The notes: a model not told the origin generated them from the sequence alone. A stretch of DNA of 64,000 bases from an uncultured Tropicimonas sp. (GCA_947497945.1 CANMIP010000014.1:1-64000), one strand, 5' to 3'. Counted from the stretch's first letter, positions 43,929 to 53,252 are shown. Numbers and translations: made by a program.

Positions 43929-44840
43929 CTAATGTGCCGGCCGGATGAAACTGCCATTGCGCAATTCGCGGAAGGCCTGGTTCAGTTCCTCGCGCGTGTT
44001 CATCACGATGGGACCATGCCAGGCGACGGGCTCACGGATCGGCGCACCGGCGACCAGCAGGAAGCGAATCCCCTCCGGGCCCGCCTGCACGGCCACTTCG
44101 TCGCCGCGCCCGAAACGGATCACGGTCCGGTTGCCGGAGAGGTCGCGGATATTGACCTCCTGGCCCATCACCTCCTTTTCCAGCAACACGCCCTGCGGCG
44201 CGGCCGCATCGGCAAAGGCGCCTGCGCCCTCGAAGACATAGGCAAAGGCCTGCCGCCGCGTATCCACGGGAAAGATCTTTTTCCGCCCGGCGGGCACGAA
44301 GATGTCGAGATAGAGCGGATCGGCCGCGATCCCGTCGACCGGTCCGTTCCGGCCGTAGAACGCACCGGTGATCACCTTGATCCGCGTGCCGTCATCCTCC
44401 TCGATCAGCGGGATCTCGGCGGCTGTGACATCCTGGTAGCGCGGTGTGGTCATCTTCAACTCGCCCGGCAGGTTGGCCCAGAGCTGGAAGCCGTGCATCC
44501 GCCCGGCCGCGCTGCCCTCTGGCATTTCCTGATGCAGGATGCCGGAGCCAGCGGTCATCCATTGCACATCGCCCGCGCCGAGCCGGCCGGTATTGCCGAG
44601 GCTGTCCTGATGCTCGACCGTTCCGTCGAGCACATAGGTGATTGTCTCGATGCCCCGATGCGGGTGCCAGGGGAAGCCGGCGTTGAAATCTTCCGGGCGC
44701 TCGTTGCGGAAATCGTCGAAGAGCAGGAAGGGGTCCATCAGTTCCGGGTCGCGAAAGCCGAAGGCGCGGTGAAGCTTCACGCCGGCCCCTTCCATCGTCG
44801 GTTCGGCGCGGGATATATAGTCGACAGGTCTCAGTGACAT
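43929..44840 (-). CDS. Pirin family protein
   Basis: 303-residue bicupin. Started at MSLRPVDYIS after AAGGAGA. The N-terminal cupin keeps the metal-binding set HPHRGIETITYVLDG (two His), EHQDSLGN (His) and ILHQEMPE (His/Glu), so an iron-dependent quercetinase-type activity is possible, as shown for YhhW. The C-terminal cupin is conserved (GVLLEKEVMGQEVNI, LLVAGAPIREPVAWHGPIVMNTREE). Single gene; physiological role open. Confidence 0.93.
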   Translation of the reverse strand: MSLRPVDYISRAEPTMEGAGVKLHRAFGFRDPELMDPFLLFDDFRNERPEDFNAGFPWHPHRGIETITYVLDGTVEHQDSLGNTGRLGAGDVQWMTAGSGILHQEMPEGSAAGRMHGFQLWANLPGELKMTTPRYQDVTAAEIPLIEEDDGTRIKVITGAFYGRNGPVDGIAADPLYLDIFVPAGRKKIFPVDTRRQAFAYVFEGAGAFADAAAPQGVLLEKEVMGQEVNIRDLSGNRTVIRFGRGDEVAVQAGPEGIRFLLVAGAPIREPVAWHGPIVMNTREELNQAFRELRNGSFIRPAH

Positions 44841-44987
44841 GATCCGTCTCCTTTCAGAGCGTAAGGTAGGGTGCGTTGCCCGATCCGGCAATTCGAACCG
44901 ATGGCCGGTCCGCGCGCTGTTTCTGTGCGAATTTGCAGAGTTCCGATTTCACTCGCGCTCCGCGCCGGTCCCGCGTAATCAGGCAAC

Positions 44988-45515
44988 ATGACAGACCAGA
45001 TCATCGATCCCGACCGCATCCTCGCCACCATCTCGCCCTCCGCGCCGCGTCGCATAATGGGGATCGTGGTGCTTTGCACGCTGGGTGTCTCCGTGCTTTA
45101 TCTTGCCCTCGCCAAGCCCCCGGCCGAGCTGCATTGGCGGCTTTTCCTGCTGATCTTCGGCGCTGCCACAATGTATCTTGCCGATACCTTGCGACGGAGG
45201 ACCGAACACGGCCTCGAGCTGACCTCCGAGGAGTTGCGCGAGGTTGGCGGACGCGTCGTGGCGCGGGTGGAGAATGTGATCCGCGTCGAGCGGGGCACAT
45301 TCGCCGTCAAGCCGTCCAACGGTTTCCTGCTGCGACTGTCCGAATCCGAGGGCGGCAATCGCTGGGCGCCCGGGCTTTACTGGCGGATGGGACGACGGGT
45401 TGGCGTGGGCGGGATCACCGCCGCGCATGAGGCCAAGGCTGTCGCCGAAATCCTGTCAGCGCTGGTCGCCGCACGCGCGTTTGGCGCGGCCGAAGAGGAT
45501 GCGGCGCCGGAGTGA
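44988..45515 (+). CDS. Small membrane protein of unknown function
   Basis: I do not recognise a named family. 175 residues with two adjacent hydrophobic helices (about 23-41 and 50-66) followed by a soluble domain of about 105 residues that looks beta-rich (ELTSEELREVGGRVVARVENVIRVERG). The pair of helices plus a compact cytosolic domain resembles small PH-like membrane proteins conserved in Rhodobacteraceae. Good coding character and no close neighbour on its strand. Confidence 0.7.
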   Translation: MTDQIIDPDRILATISPSAPRRIMGIVVLCTLGVSVLYLALAKPPAELHWRLFLLIFGAATMYLADTLRRRTEHGLELTSEELREVGGRVVARVENVIRVERGTFAVKPSNGFLLRLSESEGGNRWAPGLYWRMGRRVGVGGITAAHEAKAVAEILSALVAARAFGAAEEDAAPE

Positions 45516-45823
45516 CCGGCCGCGGCGCCTGAATAGCAGGACACCGGATGCCCTGGCCGGGCTTGTCCTGTGGAACCGCGCAACACCGGCGGCAGGCTTC
45601 TGTTTCCCCGGCCAGATCCGACGAGGATCAATCTGTTCTCCGCGAGACGCCGGAGGCGAGTCCGTCGGGACGGGCAGGGAGCTGGCATCGCGGGTTTCAA
45701 CCTCGGCGCCGCGCCCCTTCCGGGGTCAGCCCGTTGCTCCGCAAAATCCGGCGCCGCCAATCAGGGCGCAGAGATCCGGACTGCGGCCCTTGTCACATTT
45801 GGTAACAGGGCCGGCAGCCGGGA
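45516..45823. other. Intergenic region, no feature recognised
   Basis: This 308-bp gap between convergent genes shows no gene, no strong T-tailed hairpin and no copy of the dispersed repeat. Confidence 0.4.
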
Positions 45824-46438
45824 TCAGTTGTTGTAGCAGTGCTGGTCTTCGGCGCCGTCATTCAGGAACTTCATCTGTCCCGGCATACGTGGCGCGGTGA
45901 AGACGGTGTTCTCCAGGATCTGGCCATCCAGCCCGACATTGAAGGCCGGGTTGTAGGCCATGAATGTCTCCGCAACGATCAGCTCATCGCCCTTGGGGAA
46001 AAGCGGAACGATGGCTGAATTGGTCACCAGTTCCGTTGTCGTCAGCAAGTCCCGACCGGTCGTCGCCTTCGACCAGCAGACCTCGAGGACCCGCAGGGCC
46101 TCGTCGCCGCAATCGTCCGTGCATTCGATGATGGACAGGCGCAACTGCGTCGCGTGTTCGCCATAGGTCAGGTAATCGTAGATCGTCTCCATCGCGTCGA
46201 AATAGTCCTGATCGATGCCGTCGGATTCGCGGCTGATCATGTCGGCGATGGTATAGGTGGCCTTGAGGTTGATATTCTGGATACGGAACGCGTCGAACCA
46301 GACGAACGAGCCGACATAGACCGCGCAGAGAAGCGGCATGATGATGGCCGCTTCGACCGAGAGCGAGCCGTCGCTGCGGCGTGCGAAGCGGCGCAGGGCG
46401 CGCCGGACGGGGCGGGGGAGCGAAGAAATCACGTGCAT
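45824..46438 (-). CDS. TadE/TadG-type pilus assembly protein
   Basis: 204 residues. Started at MHVISSLPRP. A basic N-terminus precedes a prepilin-like segment, DGSLSVEAAIIMPLLCAVYVG (about 34-54), with the conserved Glu of TadE-like minor pilins. The rest is an exported domain with paired cysteines (IIECTDDCGDEALRV). Last gene of a four-gene leftward cluster of Tad-type surface proteins. Flp pilin and the Tad secretion machinery are not in the window. Confidence 0.82.
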   Translation of the reverse strand: MHVISSLPRPVRRALRRFARRSDGSLSVEAAIIMPLLCAVYVGSFVWFDAFRIQNINLKATYTIADMISRESDGIDQDYFDAMETIYDYLTYGEHATQLRLSIIECTDDCGDEALRVLEVCWSKATTGRDLLTTTELVTNSAIVPLFPKGDELIVAETFMAYNPAFNVGLDGQILENTVFTAPRMPGQMKFLNDGAEDQHCYNN

Positions 46439-46448
46439 CACAGCCTCC

Positions 46449-47000
46449 TCATCCCGGTTCGTTGACAAAGGCGGATTGGGTCATGAGCGCGTAATAGTCG
46501 TCGCTCACCCGTTTGAGTTGCAGCCCGAGCCCGGTCAGCGGGAAGAAGGGTTCCTGCAACACGCAGACCTGGACCAGCATCATCTCGTGCTGGATGCCGA
46601 GCGTGAAGCTCACGGCGGGCTGAATTGCCTCTTCCTTGTCGATGCAGAGCGCCGCATCGGTGCCGAATTCCCAGGATTCCTGGTCGACCGAAGTCAGGTT
46701 GAGGCGAAGATTGTCGTAGCAGTCGGGCAGGATCAGCGCCTGGTTGCAGATCTGATCCTTGACCTCTTCATAATCGGGATTGTCCCATTCGCCGATCCGG
46801 AGCGCGCGCACGACGACATCGGTGGCGCGGTCGAGCATGACCTGGCGAACCATCAGCAGGCCGATCTCGAAGGCGGACATGAAGATCACCATGAAGATCG
46901 GGAAGAGGATGACAAACTCGATGGTAGAGTTCCCGTCCTCCCGGCGCAGACGGCTGAGCCAGGGGCCCATGGTCGAACGCAATTTACTCTTCATCACCAT
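46449..47000 (-). CDS. TadE-family pilus assembly protein
   Basis: 183 residues with the classic TadE N-terminus: EDGNSTIEFVILFPIFMVIF (about 21-40), hydrophobic with the conserved Glu, then MVRQVMLDRATDVVVRALR. The exported part has paired cysteines (QICNQALILPDCYDN). Ten bases separate it from the downstream gene, so the two are co-translated. It probably acts as a pseudopilin-like subunit of a Tad system encoded elsewhere. Confidence 0.87.
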   Translation of the reverse strand: MVMKSKLRSTMGPWLSRLRREDGNSTIEFVILFPIFMVIFMSAFEIGLLMVRQVMLDRATDVVVRALRIGEWDNPDYEEVKDQICNQALILPDCYDNLRLNLTSVDQESWEFGTDAALCIDKEEAIQPAVSFTLGIQHEMMLVQVCVLQEPFFPLTGLGLQLKRVSDDYYALMTQSAFVNEPG

Positions 47001-47171
47001 TCCCTCGAAGATCCCGGAACCGGCCGGTCTCGAATGTCTTACCTTGCACCGACGCTCAGGCGCCTTTTCCCTTGGTTAACAAACACGGCCTCTGTGGCGG
47101 AATTGGGGCGCGAAGCGGTCGAGCCTGCGGTTTGTCCGCACAGTAAGAACAGTTTCCCGCGCCCGTCATGA

Positions 47172-48806
47172 TCACTGCGTGAGTCGCAACTGGTTGATCT
47201 GCAGCGCGATCGAGGCGAAGGCGTTGGAGATATCGACGCTTTGCACATCGTAATAGTAGGTCGGCAGCGAGGCGCAGTCTTCCAGCGTCAGGTCCGCAGT
47301 ATTGTCATTGGTATCCATGCCGATGGTGAAGATCAGGATGCCCTTGTCCTTGGCCGCCGAGCAGATGTCGGAGGTGTTGGGGTTCTTCTCGTTGCCCGAC
47401 CAGGAGGTCGAGCCGGTTGCGCCGATTCCGCGGATGATCTCGTCGTAGTAATTGTCGCCATAGTAGGACGAACCGCTATGCAGGGCACGGGACTTCAGTT
47501 CTGTCGCGAACTTGTCGACCGTCATGTCGGCCCAGACCTCGGGCCAGGTCATCTGGCGCGCATTCGAGCCGCCGATGGGGCTGGTTTCGCGTCTCTTGTC
47601 GTATTTGCTGTAGTAGTTGTAGTACATGGTCTTGCTGCCATCTTTGTACTCGTAGGAGTAGTCGCCGTTATACGTGTAGAGCGGCGAAAGCCCCGAGCGG
47701 TATCCGGCGGCAATGTCACGCTGGTAGGTGTTGGCACCGTCCGACATGACCACGAGGATCTTCATCGTGTTGTCGCGGGAATAGTCGAAGGGCTGTCCGG
47801 CCAGTTCGGCATCGACATCGCCCGACGCGATCAGCTTGGTGAGCACCGGTTGCGAGGAGGGGTCGAGCATCGTCACGCCCCATTTCGTCCCGAGATCGAT
47901 CGAGGTCCAGCCGGAATGATACAGGTCGTCGATTCGCAGCTTGAGGTCCTCGGCATCGGTCGACCAGGGCGCGATCTCGCGATTGCCCGTCGTGTCGCAG
48001 ATGCCGGAATCATAGGCCGTCCAGCCAGTGTTGTAGGGATCGAAATAGGCCATCCGGTTGAGTTCCTGCGTCTGTGTCAGGGTCGTCGTGCGGAAATCGG
48101 CATCCTCGAAGGTCACGCAATGGGCTTTGTCATGTTCGTCTGTCGCATTGTAGTGCTGCAGCAGCGTCTCGCCCACCGTCACCTGCTCGGCGAAGGGGAT
48201 GATGGAGATGGAGGTGGTGCCCTCATCGCCACTGTTGCTGCTGTCACGGGCGACGGAATCGACGAACTCCTTGGCGGCTTCCTTGAGCAGGCCCAGCCGG
48301 GTCGAGCCATTGGTCGCGGTTCGCATCGAGCCCGAATTGTCCAGAACAAGGGCCACTTCGATATCGGCCAGAGTCTCGTTGGCCTCGCCCAGGGCGGGCA
48401 CGCTCAGGGTCTCGATGCCGACCATGTCCATGAACATGGTGTCGATCTGCGCTTCGGAGACTGCGGAAACGGTCCGGTAATTGACGCCTTGCTCAACCGT
48501 GACCGAGACGAGCTGGTCGCTCAGCCCGGCCTTGGAGAAGTAATCTTCGACCACGTCCTGCGGGTCGAGCACCTGTTCGAGGTTGGCTGCGGCCAGCACC
48601 GCCCGGTCGAGCGTGTGCTGCAGCTTGGACCGGGTATATTCGAACCGGGCCGTGTCCAGCGATGCCCCGACGGCCAGCAACATGCAGACCACGATGAAAA
48701 GCGAAAACACGATAAGGCCACCGTCTTCGTTACGAGCGAAGGCGCGGGGCTGTCTCAGTAGCTTGGTCCCCGAACGGGGGGAAATCTTTATCGACATCGT
48801 CGTCAT
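47172..48806 (-). CDS. TadG-like von Willebrand factor A protein (paralogue 1)
   Basis: 544 residues. A TadG/TadE-like N-terminal hydrophobic segment (residues 29-51) follows a short basic tail. The vWA domain begins around 148 with the MIDAS motif DNSGS (156-160). A long Tyr/Ser/Asp-rich insertion (about 370-430) contains TYNGDYSYEYKDGSKTMYYNYY. The C-terminus, SVDISNAFASIALQINQLRLTQ, is nearly identical to that of the next gene. Likely displayed outside the membrane as an adhesin or pilus-associated protein. Confidence 0.87.
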   Translation of the reverse strand: MTTMSIKISPRSGTKLLRQPRAFARNEDGGLIVFSLFIVVCMLLAVGASLDTARFEYTRSKLQHTLDRAVLAAANLEQVLDPQDVVEDYFSKAGLSDQLVSVTVEQGVNYRTVSAVSEAQIDTMFMDMVGIETLSVPALGEANETLADIEVALVLDNSGSMRTATNGSTRLGLLKEAAKEFVDSVARDSSNSGDEGTTSISIIPFAEQVTVGETLLQHYNATDEHDKAHCVTFEDADFRTTTLTQTQELNRMAYFDPYNTGWTAYDSGICDTTGNREIAPWSTDAEDLKLRIDDLYHSGWTSIDLGTKWGVTMLDPSSQPVLTKLIASGDVDAELAGQPFDYSRDNTMKILVVMSDGANTYQRDIAAGYRSGLSPLYTYNGDYSYEYKDGSKTMYYNYYSKYDKRRETSPIGGSNARQMTWPEVWADMTVDKFATELKSRALHSGSSYYGDNYYDEIIRGIGATGSTSWSGNEKNPNTSDICSAAKDKGILIFTIGMDTNDNTADLTLEDCASLPTYYYDVQSVDISNAFASIALQINQLRLTQ

Positions 48807-49007
48807 CTCGCGGCTTGCTTAACGTGCGAAGGGCGGAACAGCCCGATCCCGCCAGTGGACCTTGCGATGGAGACGATAGTTGGACTGGGAAGCGGCGTAT
48901 TTGCGTGTGAAATTGGGCGCAGATGTGGCGCTTGCCCTCAAACCGCATCAATTGAGTGTCGATTTCGGTGATTCTGGCGGAATCCGCCCCGGATCGGTCC
49001 GCCTTTC

Positions 49008-50597
49008 CTACTGCGTGAGGCGCAACTGGTTGATCTGCAGCGCGATGGACTGGAAGGCGTTGGAGATATCGACGCTTTCCACATCATAGAAATAGGTCGA
49101 TTCGGTGGCGCAATCTTCCAATGTGTCGTCGCCGTCGCCATAGGTATCCATGCCGATGGTGAAGACCAGGATACCGGCATCCTTCGCGGCCTGGCAGACC
49201 GTGGAGGTGCGGGATTTCTTGGTGTTGGACCCGGTCACGTCGACGATGTCGTAATAGTAGTCCATGTAGCTGCCGCCATACATCTTCTGCAGGAAGTTGT
49301 AGGTGTAGTAGGTCACGCTCATGTCTTCCCAGAGTTCCGGCCAGGTCATCTGCTTCGCATCGCCGCCGCCATAGGGCGTGTAGCTCCAGTAGCTGTCGCG
49401 GGATTTCTTGACATAGTAATAGGTGTTCGAGCCGCTCGTGTATTCATGCGAATAGGTGCCGTCATAGACGAAGAGCGGCGAGTCTCCCGACCGGTAATCG
49501 TCATTCACGTCGTAGCTCGTCGTGTTCTCGCCATCCGACATCACCACCAGCACCTTGCGGGTGTTGTCGCGGTCGTAATCGAAGGGCTGGCCGATCAGGT
49601 CGGTATCGACGAGCCCACCCTCGGCGAGGGCTTCCAGCACGTCCTGCGTGCCCGGGTCGAGCATGGTCAGGCCCCATTTCGTGCCGATCTCGATCGAGGT
49701 CGAGCCCTCGGCGCTCATATCTCCGATCTTGCCCTTGAGATAGTCGGCATCGCTGGACCACAGAGTGATCTCGCGGTTCTCGTCGGACGGGCAGACCGGC
49801 AGCTTGACATAGCTGTTGTAGTAATAGGGATCGAAATGCGCGACCTGGCGAAGCTCGCTCCTGGTGTCTAGCGCGGCTTCGCCATACTGGCTGGCATCGA
49901 AGGTCACGCAATGGGACGAGTTGTGGTCTTCGGTCGTGGTGTATTGCTCGAACAACTCCTCGCCCACATTGACCTGCGTGGCGAAGGGTACAATGGCCAC
50001 CATGGTCGAGCCGACGGTGTCGTCATCGTCACTATCGTCATCCTCGACGATGATCGTGTCGATGAACTCCTGCGCCGCCGGTATCAGCAGATTCATGCGC
50101 TCGTCGTTATTCTCGCCCATGGAGCCGGAATTATCGAGCACGAGCGCGATCTCCATATCGCCCAGCGTCTCGTTGGCCTCGCCCGTTGCCGGCACCGACA
50201 TCGTGTCCATCCCGAGCATGTCGATCATCATCGTGTCGACAACCGCCTCGGCTTCGGCGGAGACGGTCCGGTAATTCACCCCCTGGCTGACGGTGACGGA
50301 GACCAACTGCTGGCTCAGCCCGGCCTTTTCGAAATAGTCGGTGACCACGTCCTCGGGATCGAGGACCTGGTCGAGGTCGGCCGCCGCGAGCACAGCCCGG
50401 TCGAGCGTGGCCTGGAGCTTGGCGCGGGTATATTCGAAGCGCACGGTGTCCAGCGAGATCCCGATCGCAAGCATCATGCAGATAAGGACGTAGAGGGAGA
50501 AGATGATCAGACTGCCGTCTTCGGAATCCCGAAAGCCGATGCGCCGCATTGGACGCACGCGCTGGTGCCCCTTGGTGTCTGGGTTCCGGAATTCCAT
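49008..50597 (-). CDS. TadG-like von Willebrand factor A protein (paralogue 2)
   Basis: 529 residues, same layout as its downstream neighbour: N-terminal membrane segment (about 30-50), a conserved VRFEYTRAKLQATLDRAVLAA helix, vWA MIDAS DNSGS (155-159), a Tyr-rich insertion, and the tail SVDISNAFQSIALQINQLRLTQ. The two clearly arose by tandem duplication. Divergence is concentrated in the insertions, while both termini are almost unchanged. Metal-dependent adhesion is the usual role of such domains. Confidence 0.87.
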   Translation of the reverse strand: MEFRNPDTKGHQRVRPMRRIGFRDSEDGSLIIFSLYVLICMMLAIGISLDTVRFEYTRAKLQATLDRAVLAAADLDQVLDPEDVVTDYFEKAGLSQQLVSVTVSQGVNYRTVSAEAEAVVDTMMIDMLGMDTMSVPATGEANETLGDMEIALVLDNSGSMGENNDERMNLLIPAAQEFIDTIIVEDDDSDDDDTVGSTMVAIVPFATQVNVGEELFEQYTTTEDHNSSHCVTFDASQYGEAALDTRSELRQVAHFDPYYYNSYVKLPVCPSDENREITLWSSDADYLKGKIGDMSAEGSTSIEIGTKWGLTMLDPGTQDVLEALAEGGLVDTDLIGQPFDYDRDNTRKVLVVMSDGENTTSYDVNDDYRSGDSPLFVYDGTYSHEYTSGSNTYYYVKKSRDSYWSYTPYGGGDAKQMTWPELWEDMSVTYYTYNFLQKMYGGSYMDYYYDIVDVTGSNTKKSRTSTVCQAAKDAGILVFTIGMDTYGDGDDTLEDCATESTYFYDVESVDISNAFQSIALQINQLRLTQ

Positions 50598-51037
50598 CTT
50601 CGTGACCTTGTATGTGCAGATTGGGCGGTGGTCCCAGCGGGCGACCGTGGCTTTAACCTAACAGAAAGAAATTGGTTAATTTTCGACGCCGGCCTCAAGA
50701 AAAGGGGCAATGTGGAGGCAAGTTCGGGGAAGTTTCGCGTCCCCTGCGCGAGACGGCAGGGAGCGGCGGCGGGCGAAAGCGGTGCGGTGCCTCGGCGCAT
50801 CGGCCTTTCGCGCTTGGGGATCAGAGGTTTGCGCGATCCGGAGCGGTTTCGTCTCCAGACCTCGTTACCTTTGGATGTCAGGTGGTTTCCCGCTCACGGG
50901 CGCGCGATCTGGCCGGGGGGCGAGTCGATCTCGTCGCAATCCGGTGCCAGGGGACGGGCAGGGCGCCTGCCACTTGTCTGGATTTTCGCGGCGCCGGTCC
51001 TGTCAGCGGGCCGCTTCATGCACCGCTGTACCGGAAC
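50598..51037. other. Intergenic region upstream of the Tad cluster
   Basis: This 440-bp stretch holds the promoter of the Tad-type cluster, with an AT-rich patch near 50650-50690, and ends at the terminator of the sRNA unit. I see no gene in it. Confidence 0.4.
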
Positions 51038-51118
51038 AAAAAAAAGCGGCGACACCGGGAGGAGGGGTGTCGCCGCCTGTTGACTGCTGGCCCTGTGAGG
51101 GAGGAGAGGGGCCGCAGT
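51038..51118 (-). ncRNA. CcsR-like sRNA unit, single copy, after DUF1127 gene 1
   Basis: Two consecutive hairpins on the minus strand, 11 bases after a DUF1127 stop. The first (51083-51093 with 51108-51118, one bulge) has loop TCTCCTCCCTCACA. The second (51046-51056 with 51066-51076, perfect 11 bp) has loop CCTCCTCCC and runs into eight Ts, a Rho-independent terminator. Paired hairpins with CCUCCUCCC loops behind a DUF1127 gene are the defining features of the CcsR sRNAs of Rhodobacter sphaeroides. Function here is inferred from that likeness. Confidence 0.82.
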
Positions 51119-51129
51119 ATCCTGTCAGA

Positions 51130-51348
51130 TCAGGCCTTGCTGGCGGCCTCGCGGGCCAGTTCACGGAACATCGCGCGGCTCAGGCCGAGGTCGCGGAGGT
51201 CGCGGTCTTGAAGCGACTTCAGTTCGTTCAAGGTCTGATGGTAGGCCACAAACTGGCGCAGCTTGGTCCGCAGGCCCTCGACCATGCCGAAGATCCCGGA
51301 AGCCTCGAGGCCGGTTTCAACGCGGTTGGTGGTGGCAGCGATTTCCAT
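51130..51348 (-). CDS. DUF1127 small RNA-binding-like protein 1
   Basis: 72 residues. Started at MEIAATTNRVET (AGGA eight bases upstream; an ATG two codons earlier is too close to it). The C-terminal half, LNELKSLQDRDLRDLGLSRAMFRELARE, is the DUF1127 motif (L..L.DRDLRDLGL.R). The DUF1127 protein CcaF1 of R. sphaeroides binds RNA and helps mature the CcsR sRNAs; this gene is likewise followed by a CCUCCUCCC-hairpin unit and terminator. Confidence 0.9.
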   Translation of the reverse strand: MEIAATTNRVETGLEASGIFGMVEGLRTKLRQFVAYHQTLNELKSLQDRDLRDLGLSRAMFRELAREAASKA

Positions 51349-51413
51349 TTTCATCTTCCTTCGGATTGCCCGGGACCATCCCGAGCCGGGTTTCAAAGCG
51401 CTTCGATGTGAAC

Positions 51414-51430
51414 TGTTAGCGCTCTCGTTG
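51414..51430 (-). promoter_or_regulatory. Motif shared by both DUF1127 promoters, copy 1
   Basis: TGTTAGCGCTCTCGTTG on the + strand (minus: CAACGAGAGCGCTAACA), 66 bases before the DUF1127 gene 1 start. It differs from the copy upstream of DUF1127 gene 2 at one base. Probably part of a common stress promoter; in R. sphaeroides ccaF1-ccsR is RpoHI/RpoHII-dependent. Confidence 0.6.
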
Positions 51431-51960
51431 GGCTATAACCTAAGGTTTTTCGGGCCGGCGACAATTCCGAGAATGGTCAAACCGGCTATGCATTTTTGCC
51501 GTGAGCCATGCTGTTAGCGTTAATAGGATGGTGATCCCTGCGCCGCCCTTCCGGGCCACGGGCCTATCTTTGCGGCGCCTTGCAGATAAGGGCGTGTGGC
51601 CGCCAACCGTGTTGGTCGGCTGTTCGGCCAGTCCGGTCGTGCAATCCCGCGCGGTCAATTGGCGTTTGCTGCGCGATGCCACCATTCACTGGCGACAAGT
51701 CACTGCTTCCCATGTGCAGCATCACGTCCGTAACCGGACGCGGCCATCCGGAACCCAAGGTGCGGAGGGCTGAAAAGAGCCCTTGAGGTCGTTTGAGAGA
51801 AACCGTCGGAAACCTGGCTCGGGTATCGACGTTTTTTGGCGTCCGCCAGGCGTCGAGCCTGACAGGCGGCGGGAACTCCAGCGGGACTCACGTTTCCATC
51901 TTTATGTCGGACATCGACGCGAGCCGCACCGGCGCAGCGAGTCGAGATTTCGCGGCAGCC
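51431..51960. other. Intergenic region between DUF1127 gene 1 and the CBS gene
   Basis: This 530-bp stretch contains no gene I can support. It includes another CTGTTAGCG (51511-51519) resembling the DUF1127 promoter motif. The short frames in it have no motifs. Confidence 0.4.
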
Positions 51961-52389
51961 CTAACCGCGGACGTAATGCACCAATTGCTCGATGTTGAAC
52001 TGATGCTCGTCAATGATGCTCTTCATCAGGTCACCGATGGATACCAGACCAACCAGGCGTCCGTCATCGATGACGGGCAAATGGCGGATGCGTTTCTCTG
52101 TCATGAGCGCCATGCATGCTTCCACGGTCTGATCCGAAGTCACATAGATGACATCCGGCTCCATCACATCCCTGACAGGAGTGGACGGTGACGTCCTTCC
52201 GGCCAAAAACACATTCCTGGCATATTGGCGCTCGGTAAAGATGCCCTCGACGGTTTCGCCGGTCACTACCATCACCGAGCCAATGTCCGCGTCAGCCATC
52301 AGACGCAATGCGTCCAGCACCATCTGATCGGGGCCTACGGTTGCCACCTCATGCCCCTTCTGTTCGAGAATCTGGTTGATTTTTGTCAT
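51961..52389 (-). CDS. CBS-domain pair protein
   Basis: 142 residues made almost entirely of two CBS domains: residues 8-60 (KGHEVATVGPDQMVLDALRLM ... GIFTERQYARN) and 75-130 (VIYVTSDQTVEACMALM ... RHLPVIDDGRLVGLVSIGDL). Such stand-alone pairs bind adenine nucleotides and modulate partner proteins. It has a good ribosome-binding site (AAGGGGG) and an intact frame, unlike the broken relative at 30.4 kb. The partner is unknown. Confidence 0.9.
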   Translation of the reverse strand: MTKINQILEQKGHEVATVGPDQMVLDALRLMADADIGSVMVVTGETVEGIFTERQYARNVFLAGRTSPSTPVRDVMEPDVIYVTSDQTVEACMALMTEKRIRHLPVIDDGRLVGLVSIGDLMKSIIDEHQFNIEQLVHYVRG

Positions 52390-52989
52390 CTTGCACCCCC
52401 TTTCGGATTACACGGATGCCCCGTCCCTCCCTCGAATTACTTCGCTCACTGGGAAAGACAGTGGACGATGAAATCGGCATTCGGTCAATGACATGCATCA
52501 ACACTTCGAGCAGCCTTTCCGGGCGGCGGCATTGGCTCATGCGCTCCAGGGGGGGCGAAACTGGCCCCGGTCATCAAGGCAGACGCTCGTCCGGATGTTC
52601 CCAATGACCGCCCAACGCCGGCTGTGGCCACCGTCGACGGATCCGCAAATGGCCGGACTATCCGCAGATCTGACCATGACGGCGTTCAAGATGAATGTCC
52701 GGTTTTTTCCGCGCGATCGGATTCCGGACGAGATCGGCAAAGGACTCTGCGACGGCAGATAATGGCCGCAAGGTTGGCGAACTCCCGGACCTGCTGACCA
52801 CCGGATCCCGCCAGGATCCCTGATCCTGGTTTGGGCCTTCTCGATCCAAGCCCGGCTCAGACTGTCGATGCATCGGGAAAACGGCGAAATTCGCAGAGTT
52901 GCATGGGCATCTTCCGCAGACCTCACGCAAGAAGCCTGGCTCTTTTTCCGGAAGTTGGAACGCGCCAACGCGGTTTGCGGACACACCCT
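52390..52989. other. 600-bp region without recognisable genes
   Basis: Between the CBS gene and the sRNA array terminator I see no coding region with motifs or plausible codon use on either strand. It carries the promoter of the CBS gene. Confidence 0.4.
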
Positions 52990-53072
52990 AAAAAAATGGC
53001 GGCGACACCAGGGAGGAGGAGGGTGTCGCCGCCGATATGACAGAAAACCCAGGGAGGAGGAGAGGTTCTCTG
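52990..53072 (-). ncRNA. CcsR-like sRNA unit 5 of the array, with terminator
   Basis: Minus-strand hairpin pair: the first at 53041-53049/53064-53072, the second a perfect 12-bp stem at 52998-53009/53022-53033 running into seven Ts. Both loops contain CCTCCTCCC. This is the only unit of the array with a T-tract, so it ends the whole transcript. Confidence 0.85.
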
Positions 53073-53123
53073 ATCTGGAACCGCGCCTTTCGGCACGGGC
53101 CGGGGAAACCCGGCGAATAAGGT

Positions 53124-53194
53124 GCGGCGACATCAGGGAGGAGGAAGATGTCGCCGCGTAACCGAGAGATCCAGGGAGGAGGACGGATCTTCGG
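53124..53194 (-). ncRNA. CcsR-like sRNA unit 4
   Basis: First hairpin 53162-53172/53184-53194 (one bulge, one G-U), second 53124-53134/53147-53157 (perfect 11 bp). In the second stem an A-T pair replaces the C-G pair of units 3 and 5 (GACATC with GATGTC), so pairing is conserved over sequence. Loops carry CCTCCTCCC. Confidence 0.85.
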
Positions 53195-53252
53195 AACTCT
53201 ATGGTCGCTGCGCCGTCGGGGCGCGTGCCGGACAGTCCGGCGGAATTTGGGT

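Noticed and set aside
51440-51685. An 81-codon minus-strand frame between DUF1127 gene 1 and the CBS gene
   Set aside because: Arg-rich composition, no family motif, no ribosome-binding site; overlapping + strand frames of equal quality.
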